Below, piece by piece: positions 53,140-62,037 of a DNA stretch of 64,000 bases. The DNA is from Brachypodius melanocephalos (taxonomy: Eukaryota; Chordata; Aves; Passeriformes; Pycnonotidae): the NCBI GenBank assembly GCA_013398615.1, contig VZSR01001479.1, forward strand, positions 13,299,847 through 13,363,846. The letters run 5' to 3'. The notes beneath the pieces are model-generated. The model had not been told where the DNA came from, did no database searches, and worked only from the letters and a program-made list of their open reading frames with translations. Every line of letters starts with the position of its first letter. The first letter of the stretch is position 1. The translations under genes and the position numbers were made by a program.

Positions 53140-53157
53140 TTTTTTTTTTTTTTTTTT
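53140..53157. repeat. Poly-T tract
   Basis: Eighteen T in a row, no recognised repeat body beside it. Confidence 0.95.
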
Positions 53158-53458
53158 CCTTTCTTAAATACTGGAGACTTTATTTCTGGTAGACAATTTT
53201 CTGTAATATCAGAGTATTCAGCATTTTTAGGTTTGTTTCAAAGGAAGCACAGGCTTTGTGTAGCTTTGGACTATTGCTCCAGCTGATCATTAAAACACAA
53301 CATCCTCATAAGGCTGTCTACACAGGGCTTAGTCCACATGGCCTGAAGGTTGCTTTAAGAATCTGTTGTGCTGTGACTAGTGCAGAAAGACCTGACACTT
53401 TCCAATAGCAAGCACTATGAAAGTGATAAAACCAATTTAAGTTATGTTTCTTTCCATT

Positions 53459-53541
53459 ATTAAGATTAAGATTTTTTAAGTATTTTTTAGTATTTTTTTA
53501 GTATTGTTAAGATTAAGATTAAGATTTTTTTAGTATTGTTC
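53459..53541. repeat. Local tandem duplication of a TTAAGATTAAGATTTTTT-AGTATT unit
   Basis: Two copies of 'ttaagattaagatttttt' each lead into 'agtatt', separated by further 'agtattttttt' units. This looks like recent slippage or a short duplication in AT-rich DNA. Confidence 0.85.
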
Positions 53542-54625
53542 CTCTATAAGAAGATCTTGGGTACCTTTCTTTGGTTACATCATACCTCATGGTATAAGGA
53601 TAATGGGTTATTTTTCTTGGCCTTCCCATAATTTCATTCTGTATGTCTAAGCAACTTATTCAGTTTATGTCTCTTACTTTGGTTCCCAAAGTGCAAACTT
53701 GGGGCTGTACAAATTTGTGATATCATCAATTTTTTGTGAGGTAGACTCCATTGCTGTGGTGACATTTTAGGATATGGTTACAAGAGTGTAGAAATGCCTT
53801 TATTTTGTATGGCTGTGATGCATTTGTAGCATTTCTCAACTCATCATTGTGTGATTTGATGATATTATTTTTCTACTCCTTCTACTGTAATAAGTACCAT
53901 AAATCTGTCTGGAAGTAGGCAACATCTTTCTTATGGCATTTTACTGAGAATCCCGCTCCATCCTAGTGGTGAAAGGATCCTTCAAGAGTTGAAATGTTGG
54001 CAGGCATGAGCTCTGTCCCATGTCTTCCGACATGCCCATTCTTGAGGGTCTCCTTTGAACACCAGTGCAACTTAATTTTTTCATGTTTCAATAGAGATTC
54101 CAATGCTTTATTCTGTAATTATTCTGTGTTCTTGAGTTGTAGTTATCAAGGTGATAAAGAGTTTTAAAACCTCCGGCAAACGTCATAAAATATTTATTTT
54201 TGCAAAAAGAAATTCTTGTTTCATCATACAGTGAGATTTTTTTGCCCCTCTATCTAGGACTTATAGAATATTTATAGCCTTGAAAATACAAGCACCATTT
54301 GGGGGTCTTTTGATACTCTTTTGCCTATCCATCTGTAAATAGTTTGCTATCTTGTACATGTAAATAGGTAGCATCCAATGTTGTGTATTTTTAATCAAAT
54401 TCAGAAATCAAAATGAGAATAATTTTATTTTAAATATGAAAGAATTATTTTAAGTGTGTTCATAGGAAACTTAATCCGTATCCATATGTATGTGTTTGTA
54501 GGAAATAAATTGTGCTTTTCACAACGTAGTAGTAGTTGTTAATTCATAGGAGTTCTGCATTTCTGCATTACAGCTGTATGTTTTCCGACAGAAGCAGAAC
54601 TATCTTTCTTATACTTGCAACTTCA

Positions 54626-54659
54626 AAATGTAGGTCATTGTGTTGGCAAATGTAGGTCA
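54626..54659 (+). promoter_or_regulatory. Two tandem ROR/REV-ERB-type response elements
   Basis: AAATGTAGGTCA occurs twice (54626-54637 and 54648-54659), 22 bp apart start to start. Each copy fits the monomeric orphan-receptor consensus WAWNTRGGTCA exactly. Both lie on one strand about two helical turns apart. This is a motif match only; occupancy is not shown. Confidence 0.5.
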
Positions 54660-55486
54660 GAGGAGGAAGAAGACAGAATGCAAACTCCACCGCATGGATC
54701 TTTCAGCTTATCCCTTTTTTGAAGGTAAAGAGGCTTACTGTACCTGTTCAGGCACGAGAAGCTTTTCCTTTTACTAAAATTAACACAGGTATTCTGGCTG
54801 CTGGCTTCTTGGCTTAGCTGGGAGCACAGTGTGCTTCCATACTTGAGACTTGTTCATGAAAGACCTCCTGACTCCTGCTTCTTTAGCTACCAGATGCTTA
54901 TACCATTGCTGAGGTGATCCTTTCTTCCCTGTGGGGGAAGGCAGTGGGAAGGAGAGCTGTGCACGTTGCTGGCATCTGCCTGAAGAAGATCATTGTCTTT
55001 GCAAAGGTGCTTCACCCTTCTCTCAGCACAGAGCTATCAATACACCTGCAGTTCCAGCCGGTATCAACCCTGTAATAGTAGCAAGGGGAGGAATGGTGAC
55101 CCCTAAGAAAAGCTTCAGTGACAGCATTCAAAGTGCCCTCTCAATAATAACTGCAGAAAAGTGAGAGATGTTTGACTGAGGGAAGTGAAAAGTCAGATGT
55201 TGAAGGATGTTTGCTACAATTGACTAGTATTTTTAAAATTCACTCAGGCTAGAAATTTGCTGTAAAAGGGTTTCAGTTGTGTTTGTGGGTGTGAGGGTTT
55301 TTGTAATGTGAGATATAAGTATTATAAATGGTGTTAAATTAGCCGTATCTTTGCTAAATATTAAAAAAAAAAAACTTTTATTGCTTGAGTATAAACTAGT
55401 CAATGCAAACTGAAACATTCTTTATGTTATACACTAAAATATTTAAACAGTTATTGTATTTATTGCAAAATCTGTCATTTTAGCAT

Positions 55487-55512
55487 ATTTCAATGCTCAA
55501 AAGCATTGAAAT
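55487..55512. repeat. 11-bp perfect inverted repeat with CAAA loop
   Basis: ATTTCAATGCT (55487-55497), loop CAAA, AGCATTGAAAT (55502-55512). It overlaps a direct repeat of AATGCTCAAA. Confidence 0.9.
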
Positions 55513-56487
55513 GCTCAAAGGGAGATGAAAAACCCTGTACAATTCTTAGTGTATGTTTCACTAAAGAATGGGTAGTTTTGTGTGAATATTTATTTTAACC
55601 CTTAGCAGGTCTAAGCAAAATAGCACATTCAAAAACACCTGATCAGACTGAACTGTCATAAACAGGACAAATACAAGTATTGCATTAGTAGTTTCATCAT
55701 AGATATATATCATCAGTCTATTTTTCCCCCTTAAATAGCTTTGTAATACAAAAGTTATATGCAAAGTTTTGGAGAGATCCTGTCTTGGCTTTTGCTTGAT
55801 CTGCATGCAGTCAAGATGTTTTTAAATTTTCATTATTCCTCACTAGGAGTAAGAGTAGTTTAGAATACTTACTGGATGGAAAGAAAGAGTTATATTGGTG
55901 ATAGTTTCATTCAGGCTTTAAGTGATTTAAAGGATGACAATTTTTCTCCCAAACTTCTGGTTCTGTTAAAAGTGTGCTGATGTTTTTAGCCTTGAGAACA
56001 AAAAACTGGTAAAAATGGTCTAAAGGATACACATACCTAGTAAACTGCATGGAATTCAACTTACTTGTCTAAAATATCTAAAAGATGCTCTCTATGTCAA
56101 ATAAGTTTACTGGAACCATTGAAATGTCTGTAGTTCATAATATGAAGTTTGTGTCTCAGTTCTTAATGCCATGTGTTGTTGGAGGGGGGACGTAGACTCT
56201 GGATTTTACCCATGGACAAACACGTAAACGTGGTTTTTCATTGCTAAGCAACCACAGATGAAAACCACATACAATTATAATTCAGCTGCATATGCCTCTG
56301 ATTCTTTCTCCTTTAACTCTGGGAACGTTTGCAGACATAACTCAAGTTGCTGAGTATGAGTCTGTTTTCCTCAGGCCCCCTGAAGCAATGAAGTCTGGTG
56401 CCTGCAGGAGAGTGTGCAAGGCACATGGGATCTGTGCTGCCCTCCCTGTGGGCCACAGCACTTCAGCTGGACATTCCAGTCAGGTGG

Positions 56488-56516
56488 GAAACTGGTCTGG
56501 CAAAACAGCCAGTTTC
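56488..56516. repeat. Inverted repeat, bulged hairpin
   Basis: GAAACTGG (56488-56495) and CCAGTTTC (56509-56516), with an inner CTG/CAG pairing after a one-base bulge and a GCAAAA loop. It lies 0.9 kb upstream of CAMKMT exon A. Confidence 0.75.
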
Positions 56517-57002
56517 GTGAGAGACTGGTTTTGAAGGAATAAATTTACATGGAAGCCTCCAAGTAGTTGTCAATGTTTATGATGACCAGTGTACATTTTA
56601 TGATGGAAGCTAATAAATTAATGAATAATACAGATTGGGTGAAGAAAGTGTAATTGCTCCTGGCTATTTCTGTAGGAGAACTAAGGGAATTCAAATGAAC
56701 ATGGTAGGGAAGCAAGTATAAAATGAGAGAGGAGGGGTTTCTTTACACAGCAGGGTGAAACTGTGCTGCTTCCTGGCGCAGCTCTGCAAAGTTAACCACA
56801 GAACAACCAGAAAAATCCTTCAGTGCCTGTTAAAAAGAACTTTCCACTTGTATTTCCTCTTCTCCTTCTCCTAGTCCTGGATTTTTCCTTAGCATTGCTG
56901 CTGGTCAGTCTCCCTTACAGTCAGACTGATGCCTGACCTAACAAAAACTAAGAGAAAAGGAGCTAAATAAAAAGAAACTGGCAAGAAATTGAGTGACTGT
57001 GG

Positions 57003-57021
57003 GATGATGATGATGATGATG
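57003..57021. repeat. (GAT)6 microsatellite
   Basis: Six GAT units about 420 bp upstream of CAMKMT exon A. Confidence 0.95.
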
Positions 57022-57170
57022 TAGCTAAAGAAAAGTGAGAGGGCTCCTGTGCCCTGTTGGAAACAGGCTACAAGGCAGAGCTGGCCTTGCATCTGGCCTA
57101 GTACAAACAGGTTGATGTTCATGTGAATGCCTAAGTGAGTTAAATTTTATTACTTTTAAAGTCTTGAGTA

Positions 57171-57221
57171 TTGCATGTGTATGTGTGGATATATGTGTGT
57201 GTTTATGGGTGTATGCATGTA
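57171..57221. repeat. Imperfect (TG/TATG)n tract
   Basis: Interrupted TG and TATG units ('gcatgtgtatgtgtggatat' and onward), 220 bp upstream of CAMKMT exon A. Confidence 0.8.
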
Positions 57222-57440
57222 TCTATAAATTTCTGATCATTAGTTGTGATGAAATCTATGAAATACTGAATTCCAATGCTTAAATCCTAGGTCTTCTTTT
57301 TAATTTTCTTTATTTCATGTTATTACAGCAAATATAGAAAATAAAAGAGGTAGAGGTTTGCAAATGGTAATATGCATTCAAATATTATTTCAGACCAGAA
57401 ACAAGTCTGTTCTAAGAAGGCAACTATCTTTGTTTTATAG

Positions 57441-57501
57441 GTCTGTGGCCATCTGAAGAAGTGCTGGCTTACTACTGCCTAAAGCATAATGAAATATTCA
57501 G
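57441..57501 (+). CDS. CAMKMT: CAMKMT internal coding exon A (calmodulin-lysine N-methyltransferase)
   Basis: The exon is 61 bp, bounded by an acceptor (tgttttatag) and a gtacag donor. It opens with two bases that complete a codon (preceding intron phase 1) and ends with two bases of an Arg codon (following intron phase 2). The complete codons read LWPSEEVLAYYCLKHNEIF. From memory this matches the segment of vertebrate CAMKMT just before the SAM-binding motif (WPSEEVLAYYCLKHN). CAMKMT is a class I SAM-dependent methyltransferase that trimethylates Lys115 of calmodulin. The reading continues without a break into the exon at 60510, where the joined AG+G gives Arg. The coding exon before this one was not found and probably lies left of the window. 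Confidence 0.93.
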
Positions 57502-58815
57502 GTACAGAGTTAAACATGAAAAGATATTTTCCAATCTCTTGGTTTTATTGTATCTGCGTGGTAAAGATTGCTATGACTTAAGTCTTCAGATTAAATTTAA
57601 AATGTTCAAGGTGAAAGCATGTTGCTCTTAACAAAGAATTCTGAGCTGCCTTTGGGTACTAATATTGCACAGCAAGCTTTCTGCTATATGTCAAAGACTT
57701 TTGATTTCCACTCAAGGCATTTTATTTCACTTTGATTTTTGGGAAACAAAAGTGAAGCTCCAATCGATCAGTGCTGATTGTGAAGGTCAGGAAAAATAAG
57801 ATATTCTTTAAACTGACATCTGTTGCAAAAGCAAGCAAAATATTATCTGATGAAATACATAAAAATCACTGTATATAGTAAGAGGAATTTGCACCTGTAT
57901 TTAAGTGTTGTGAAACAATTTTGAAACATCCTTCACTTTTATTCAAAACTTGTAGAAGACAGCTATCAAGGCTCCAATAGGAACATCTAAATATAAAATC
58001 CATCCTGCATCCACTTTCTTTCCCCCTGAGTATACTGAGATTTGCACTTGGAAATCCTTGAAGTTTCATTGTCTGGAGGATGAATAGGGTGCAAAAAAAG
58101 CTATTATAACAATGCATTTGGAGGCATAAATTGTGTTCTGTGAGGGTGTAAGGCAAATACCAAGTAAACCAGCTTGGAGAATACAAAATCCCAGTCTGTG
58201 TAAATATGGTGTTGGGTAAAATCAGGAAGACCAAACTGTGAGTCCCTGCCCATTGTACTAAATGAGCAACTTGCTTAGACCCCTGTCTGTAATCAAAGAC
58301 CTGGCACCAAAGTGTGCCCTGGCCCGTAGAGCCTCATTCCTACTCCATCCACCATCTGAACAAAGTGTGGCCCATTAGGAGAGGAAGCTCATACTCCTGA
58401 TCTGGCAGCCGCTGCTCCTTCCTCCCAGGTTGGTTGTGTGCCTTCCGCTGCTGTAATGATGTCCCTGTAGCACTTTGCTGTCTGGTCCCATGCTCATATG
58501 CTCTGCTTCTTCTCCAGGGCTTCTCACAGCAAACCTTCTGTGCTGCTCACTCAGAGGGTGTTTTCCTAGTTTGGATATGCAAGCCGTGATACTCAGAGAC
58601 AGCAATCAGTCGAACTTCCACAGAGTAAACGGGCAGTTTCTCATCCTGATTTCTCAGGATTATGCCCTTCTGACTGTACTCTCAGACTAGAGTTTCTTAT
58701 GTTAATTCTCATTTATAAGTGTCACTATATATTGCCCAGGAGACAGATACAACTTTTAAAACTTGCTTATAAGGGAACTTTGCACTGAAACAAATTTCAT
58801 ATGCATAAATATTTC

Positions 58816-58842
58816 TGTGTATGTGTGTGTGTGTGTGTGTAT
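58816..58842. repeat. (TG)n microsatellite
   Basis: TG/GT units with one A interruption at 58821, inside the CAMKMT intron between exons A and B. Confidence 0.95.
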
Positions 58843-59426
58843 GTTCATATACTATGTACATAGAAATCTGGTTCAAAATGCACTTAAAGTCTCACACTGG
58901 ATACTTTCTGTGTTTATTTCAATGAGTACGATTCTTATAAAGGAGTAAGTGCCTTATAAGCCTTATAGATAACCATATGTATACAGTTTTAATACGTAAT
59001 ACGCTTGGTTTAGAAAAACTAAAACTTATTTGAGGAAAAACCTATAAACATTCTGTTTAGAAATCCAAATTGCAAATTTCCCGTATTTGTTTTATATTCT
59101 TACTGGGTTTATGTACAGCTTGTTCCTCCAAGCTGTCTTTCTTTTGTCTCATTTTGATTAAATAGGACAACTAGACTTTTTTCAAATAAAATTTTTGGTG
59201 TCTAAGAAAAATAAATCTAACTCGTCCAGACAGTGAGCATTATTATACAGTCATACAGCCTAGTCCACTCGCCTCAGTGAACGAAATACCAGCATCTGTA
59301 TACTGATACTGATATGGCATCTGAGATGCTCTTCCTAAATATCAGTGTTGAGTGAGTAGGGAGGTGACCCTTTCAGATAAAAATAGACTTTCAGATGTTA
59401 ATGTTTCAGGGCAGAAGAAAAGGTTC

Positions 59427-59506
59427 ACCAAAAAAAAGCAACAAGAAAAAAAAAACAACAAAAAAACCAACAAAAAACAAACCCAAAGCCAAACTCAACC
59501 AAACAG
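59427..59506. repeat. A/C-rich low-complexity tract
   Basis: 'aacaacaaaaaaaccaac' type sequence, nearly free of G and T, in the intron between CAMKMT exons A and B. Confidence 0.9.
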
Positions 59507-60509
59507 TTTAGCTAAAATTCAATTTTCTGCCTGTGAGAAGTGTCTCAACGGGGATGCTCCTGCCAGCTGTAACAGTTGCCGCAGATTTTGCTATAAAGCA
59601 GCGTGTTCCTAAAGTGAGGCTCTGCCTTGCCCCAGACACTGCTTCACACACAGTTTCAGTGCAGGGTCAGCATCCCTCCCTCCTCCCCTCCTGGGGCAGG
59701 CCATGGCTCTGGAGGACATTCTTTATGGCTCCCCCTGCAAGCTCCCATCCGGCACACTCTCTGCACCAAATTATATTTCACATGCACGTCTTAATAACAG
59801 CACAGTATGGTCTAAGTTAAAAGCAGCCTTTTAGACCATGTATTCAGCCCTTTGATCAGGCACAGTTTAGGCTCTTGACACTAACTTCGTTTAGTTTTCT
59901 GAGGCTTAACTGTTTGCTGTTCCCATCGTTGTTCATAACAGCATTGTTTGTAGGTCACTTGCAGTTATAAGTGCTAATTGAAGGATCGGATTTCTTCGTG
60001 TGTAATTATTTTGTGGTATACGGCTCGCTTTAAAACTTCTCTCTTTTTAATATAAAAAGGCTTTTAGGCATAACTGTATGGAGAGATATATAAATAATAT
60101 TAATTTCTCCATTTACTTCTCTAGCTGTTTTTGCAAGAATGAATGTGGATTAACATTGTTATCCTTTCCTAACAATTATCTTTCGCTACTCTAGCTAGTT
60201 TAGTTCTAAAAGACAGAGCCATTGACAAGGGAAAAAAGGGAACCTTCTCAGATTTTTCAGCTCAGCGGTGGTAATGTTGCACTGAACACTAATGAGGGAA
60301 CCCCCACTGATTTGCCTGCTTTGTGACTTTTCTATTTCATAATTATTTTTAAAACGCAAAACGACATGAGGTAGCCTAGTCATGTCTCTACAACTTCCTG
60401 GTAGCTCAGTTCTTACTGCAGATGGCAATTTGTTCTTGTAACATATATGTCTCTCTGACCATTTTCATCTAATTTGTATGGGTTCTACCATTTCCTTTCT
60501 CTCTTTCAG

Positions 60510-60564
60510 GGATCTTGCTGTGTGTGAGCTAGGGGGTGGCATGACATGCTTGGCTGGGCTCATG
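60510..60564 (+). CDS. CAMKMT: CAMKMT internal coding exon B, SAM-binding motif I
   Basis: The exon is 55 bp, with a strong pyrimidine-rich acceptor (tttctctctttcag) and a gtaggt donor. It starts with one base that completes the split Arg codon and ends on a codon boundary (intron phase 0). It reads DLAVCELGGGMTCLAGLM. The ELGGGM stretch is the glycine-rich motif I that contacts S-adenosylmethionine in class I methyltransferases, so this short exon carries the core of the cofactor site. The residue after the split Arg is Asp here; I recall Ala in the human protein (RALAVCELGGG), a plausible lineage difference. The upstream intron is 3,008 bp and the downstream one 1,054 bp. Confidence 0.95.
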
Positions 60565-60739
60565 GTAGGTCTTTTCTCAATTCCAATCCCATTCAGAGGA
60601 AGAAACAAAAGGAAAAATGTTCCAGTGCCTCCAACTGCTGGGTCAGAGAACTGTCAACAGCCTCAGCTGCGGTCAAGCTGCAGAGTCTTGAGAGACCTTC
60701 TAGATTGACTTGCTTTCGTATCATATTGATTTTATGGTT

Positions 60740-61480
60740 GCCTCGATGAGCAGAAACATTTTACCTCGGTGTAGTCAATATCTTTTGTTGTGACATTCCA
60801 GGCCACGTACGGTCTGTCTTTCATTGCCGTAGCCGAAGCTTTTTTTTTTTTTTTCAGATTATAGTCCCATTTGCTAAGATACAGGAATAGCCTGGCGAAT
60901 CACAGTTGGAGCACCATGATATAGCTGCTAATGTTTTGCCTGCATTATTACACCAACAAACATGATCCAGAGCTCTCGGTAATTAGATTCTTTTGAATTA
61001 GATTGGCCATTCAGGAGAGTCGTTCACCATTCTCTGGGTTCTGAGTCATGTATTCAGGAGATATTATGTAGCAGTGCAGTGCATTAGACAAGTTTTTATG
61101 TCTCTACAAATAAAAGCATATTGTTACACTGATTGGCATTTGACAAACCTGTCGCTCTTATACAATGTGTCGAGGTTACAGCCCAATGTGCGAGCATGTC
61201 AAAGCTCACAAAAAAATTACCCTTACAAAGCCATCTGCCTGCAATGCAAAGTTATATGAAGGGCATCAGGCAGTCAGACAGAAGCAAGCTGAAAGGCAGA
61301 GTGACAGCCTTGTATGATGGCTCTACTAGATAAACAGAAGCCCGCAAATGAAAGCCTCTCAGAATACCATCATCGGCTGTCACAATGCAATTACGGAACA
61401 GAATGATAGCAAGATAGAGGCTCCCGCAAATGGAATGATAAAAGTATTGACTGATTTGATTGAATGATTAAAATAATGCA
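60740..61480. promoter_or_regulatory. Candidate enhancer-like block between CAMKMT exons B and C
   Basis: Repeat-free apart from a poly-T run, with scattered CpGs and a direct repeat of the homeodomain-like AATTAGATT at 60981-60989 and 60996-61004. CAMKMT lies next to the SIX3/SIX2 locus in vertebrates, and its introns could host enhancers for those genes; that link is inference. Confidence 0.35.
60840..60854. repeat. Poly-T tract followed by CAG
   Basis: Fifteen T followed by 'cag', inside the intron between CAMKMT exons B and C. It resembles an acceptor by composition, but no matching coding segment follows. Confidence 0.9.
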
Positions 61481-61618
61481 GACATAAAATGAAAAAAGAT
61501 TGAAGATTGTTACAGAGAAATAGGTGAGGAAGCATGATACTGAAGGCTTGTCACTCCTGTCTTCACTTCCACACAGACAAGCATATTTGCTCATTGTTTG
61601 CTGTGCTCTTTTTTTCAG

Positions 61619-61682
61619 GTTGCTATTTCTGCAGATGTCAAAGAAGTTCTGTTAACTGATGGAAATGAAAAGGCCATCAAAA
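61619..61682 (+). CDS. CAMKMT: CAMKMT internal coding exon C, post-I acidic loop
   Basis: The exon is 64 bp after a strong acceptor (ctctttttttcag). It starts in phase 0 and leaves one base (A) for the next exon (phase 1). The codons read VAISADVKEVLLTDGNEKAIK, split here as VAISADVKEV then LLTDGNEKAIK. This follows directly on exon B and matches the vertebrate CAMKMT segment in which the Asp of TDGN, at the end of strand beta-2, is expected to bind the cofactor ribose. Past base 61682 the reading departs from the family at once, exactly at a GT dinucleotide, which fixes the exon end. The donor is gtatcctt, typical of U12-type introns. The exon that continues the domain was not found before 64000. 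Confidence 0.94.
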
Positions 61683-61690
61683 GTATCCTT
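61683..61690 (+). promoter_or_regulatory. CAMKMT: U12-type (minor spliceosome) 5' splice site of CAMKMT
   Basis: The intron begins gtatcctta, matching the minor-spliceosome donor consensus (A/G)TATCCTTT at eight of nine bases. As a U2 donor it would be poor: the exon ends AAA rather than CAG/AAG, and intron positions 5 and 6 are C and C. The intron is phase 1, and U12 introns are known to be depleted in phase 0. Its branch point (TTCCTTAAC-like) and acceptor would lie beyond the window, so the class rests on the donor alone. Confidence 0.8.
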
Positions 61691-61950
61691 ATTCAGATAG
61701 AAAACTGGTTTGTTGTGCTCGTTCCTTTTTACTGGCTGAGTAACAATCGATATAAAGACACACAGCATGGGGCATATTAAGAAAAAGTCCCCACATAAGT
61801 AATTACAAAACAGATGTGGAATATCTTGAACAGGGCAGCAGCTTCCCCCATTATAAATGCCACATTTTCTCTGTTAATTAAAAATGCACGTGTTGGTATA
61901 GAGCATGTACAGTAGTAAATATTTGTCTCGTGGTTGAGTGCTGGAAGATT

Positions 61951-61966
61951 TGTGTGTGTGTGTGTG
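61951..61966. repeat. (TG)8 microsatellite
   Basis: Eight TG units, about 270 bp downstream of CAMKMT exon C. Confidence 0.95.
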
Positions 61967-62026
61967 CTGCACATTACAGGAGGTGTAGCGGGGAATCAAA
62001 TCGTGAGCTCCCCTTCATGTATCTGT

Positions 62027-62037
62027 TTTGCATAACA
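62027..62037 (+). promoter_or_regulatory. POU(-SOX)-like motif TTTGCATAACA
   Basis: A second copy of the 11-mer found at 44563, about 345 bp downstream of CAMKMT exon C, in repeat-free intron. Confidence 0.35.

Larger units (their letters stand above)
1..57440 (+). other. CAMKMT: CAMKMT intron (large, inferred single intron)
   Basis: No open reading frame in this 57 kb resembles a known protein outside the LINE fragments. I looked for the CAMKMT segment that should precede exon A (ending in a SFDNTGNV-like stretch, phase 1) and found no match. The region is therefore most simply one intron, or the 3' part of one. Its contents are listed separately: LINE and SINE relics, microsatellites, hairpins and regulatory-looking blocks. 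Stretches without their own entry are unremarkable AT-rich DNA in which I see nothing specific. Confidence 0.75.
57502..60509 (+). other. CAMKMT: CAMKMT intron between exons A and B
   Basis: This phase 2 intron of 3,008 bp has a gtacag donor and a ttcag acceptor. It contains a (TG)n microsatellite at 58816-58842, an A/C-rich low-complexity tract at 59427-59506 and a moderately GC-rich patch at about 59560-59760. No repeat family was recognised in the rest. Confidence 0.9.
60565..61618 (+). other. CAMKMT: CAMKMT intron between exons B and C
   Basis: This phase 0 intron of 1,054 bp has a gtaggt donor and a tttttttcag acceptor. Most of it (about 60740-61480) is free of recognised repeats apart from a poly-T run at 60840-60854. 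It carries homeodomain-like motifs and scattered CpGs, described as a candidate regulatory block. Confidence 0.9.

Noticed and set aside
54931..55164. Plus-strand frame of 77 codons, cysteine-rich at its start
   Set aside because: No domain pattern, no splice support, and the composition of ordinary intron.
56290..56340. Possible upstream CAMKMT exon (a frame reading SFSFNSGNVC)
   Set aside because: It resembles the expected SFDNTGNVC over a few residues, but the preceding codons do not match, the frame would need a GC donor, and no acceptor fits.
57866..58234. Minus-strand frame of 122 codons, the longest in the window
   Set aside because: It lies inside the CAMKMT intron on the opposite strand, with low-complexity hydrophobic composition and no recognisable domain.
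59352..59820. Two overlapping plus-strand frames, one Lys-rich
   Set aside because: The Lys-rich part is translation of the A/C-rich low-complexity tract; the rest has no family match.
60478..60708. Plus-strand frame of 76 codons that contains exon B
   Set aside because: It reads through the splice sites; only 60510-60564 matches the protein family.
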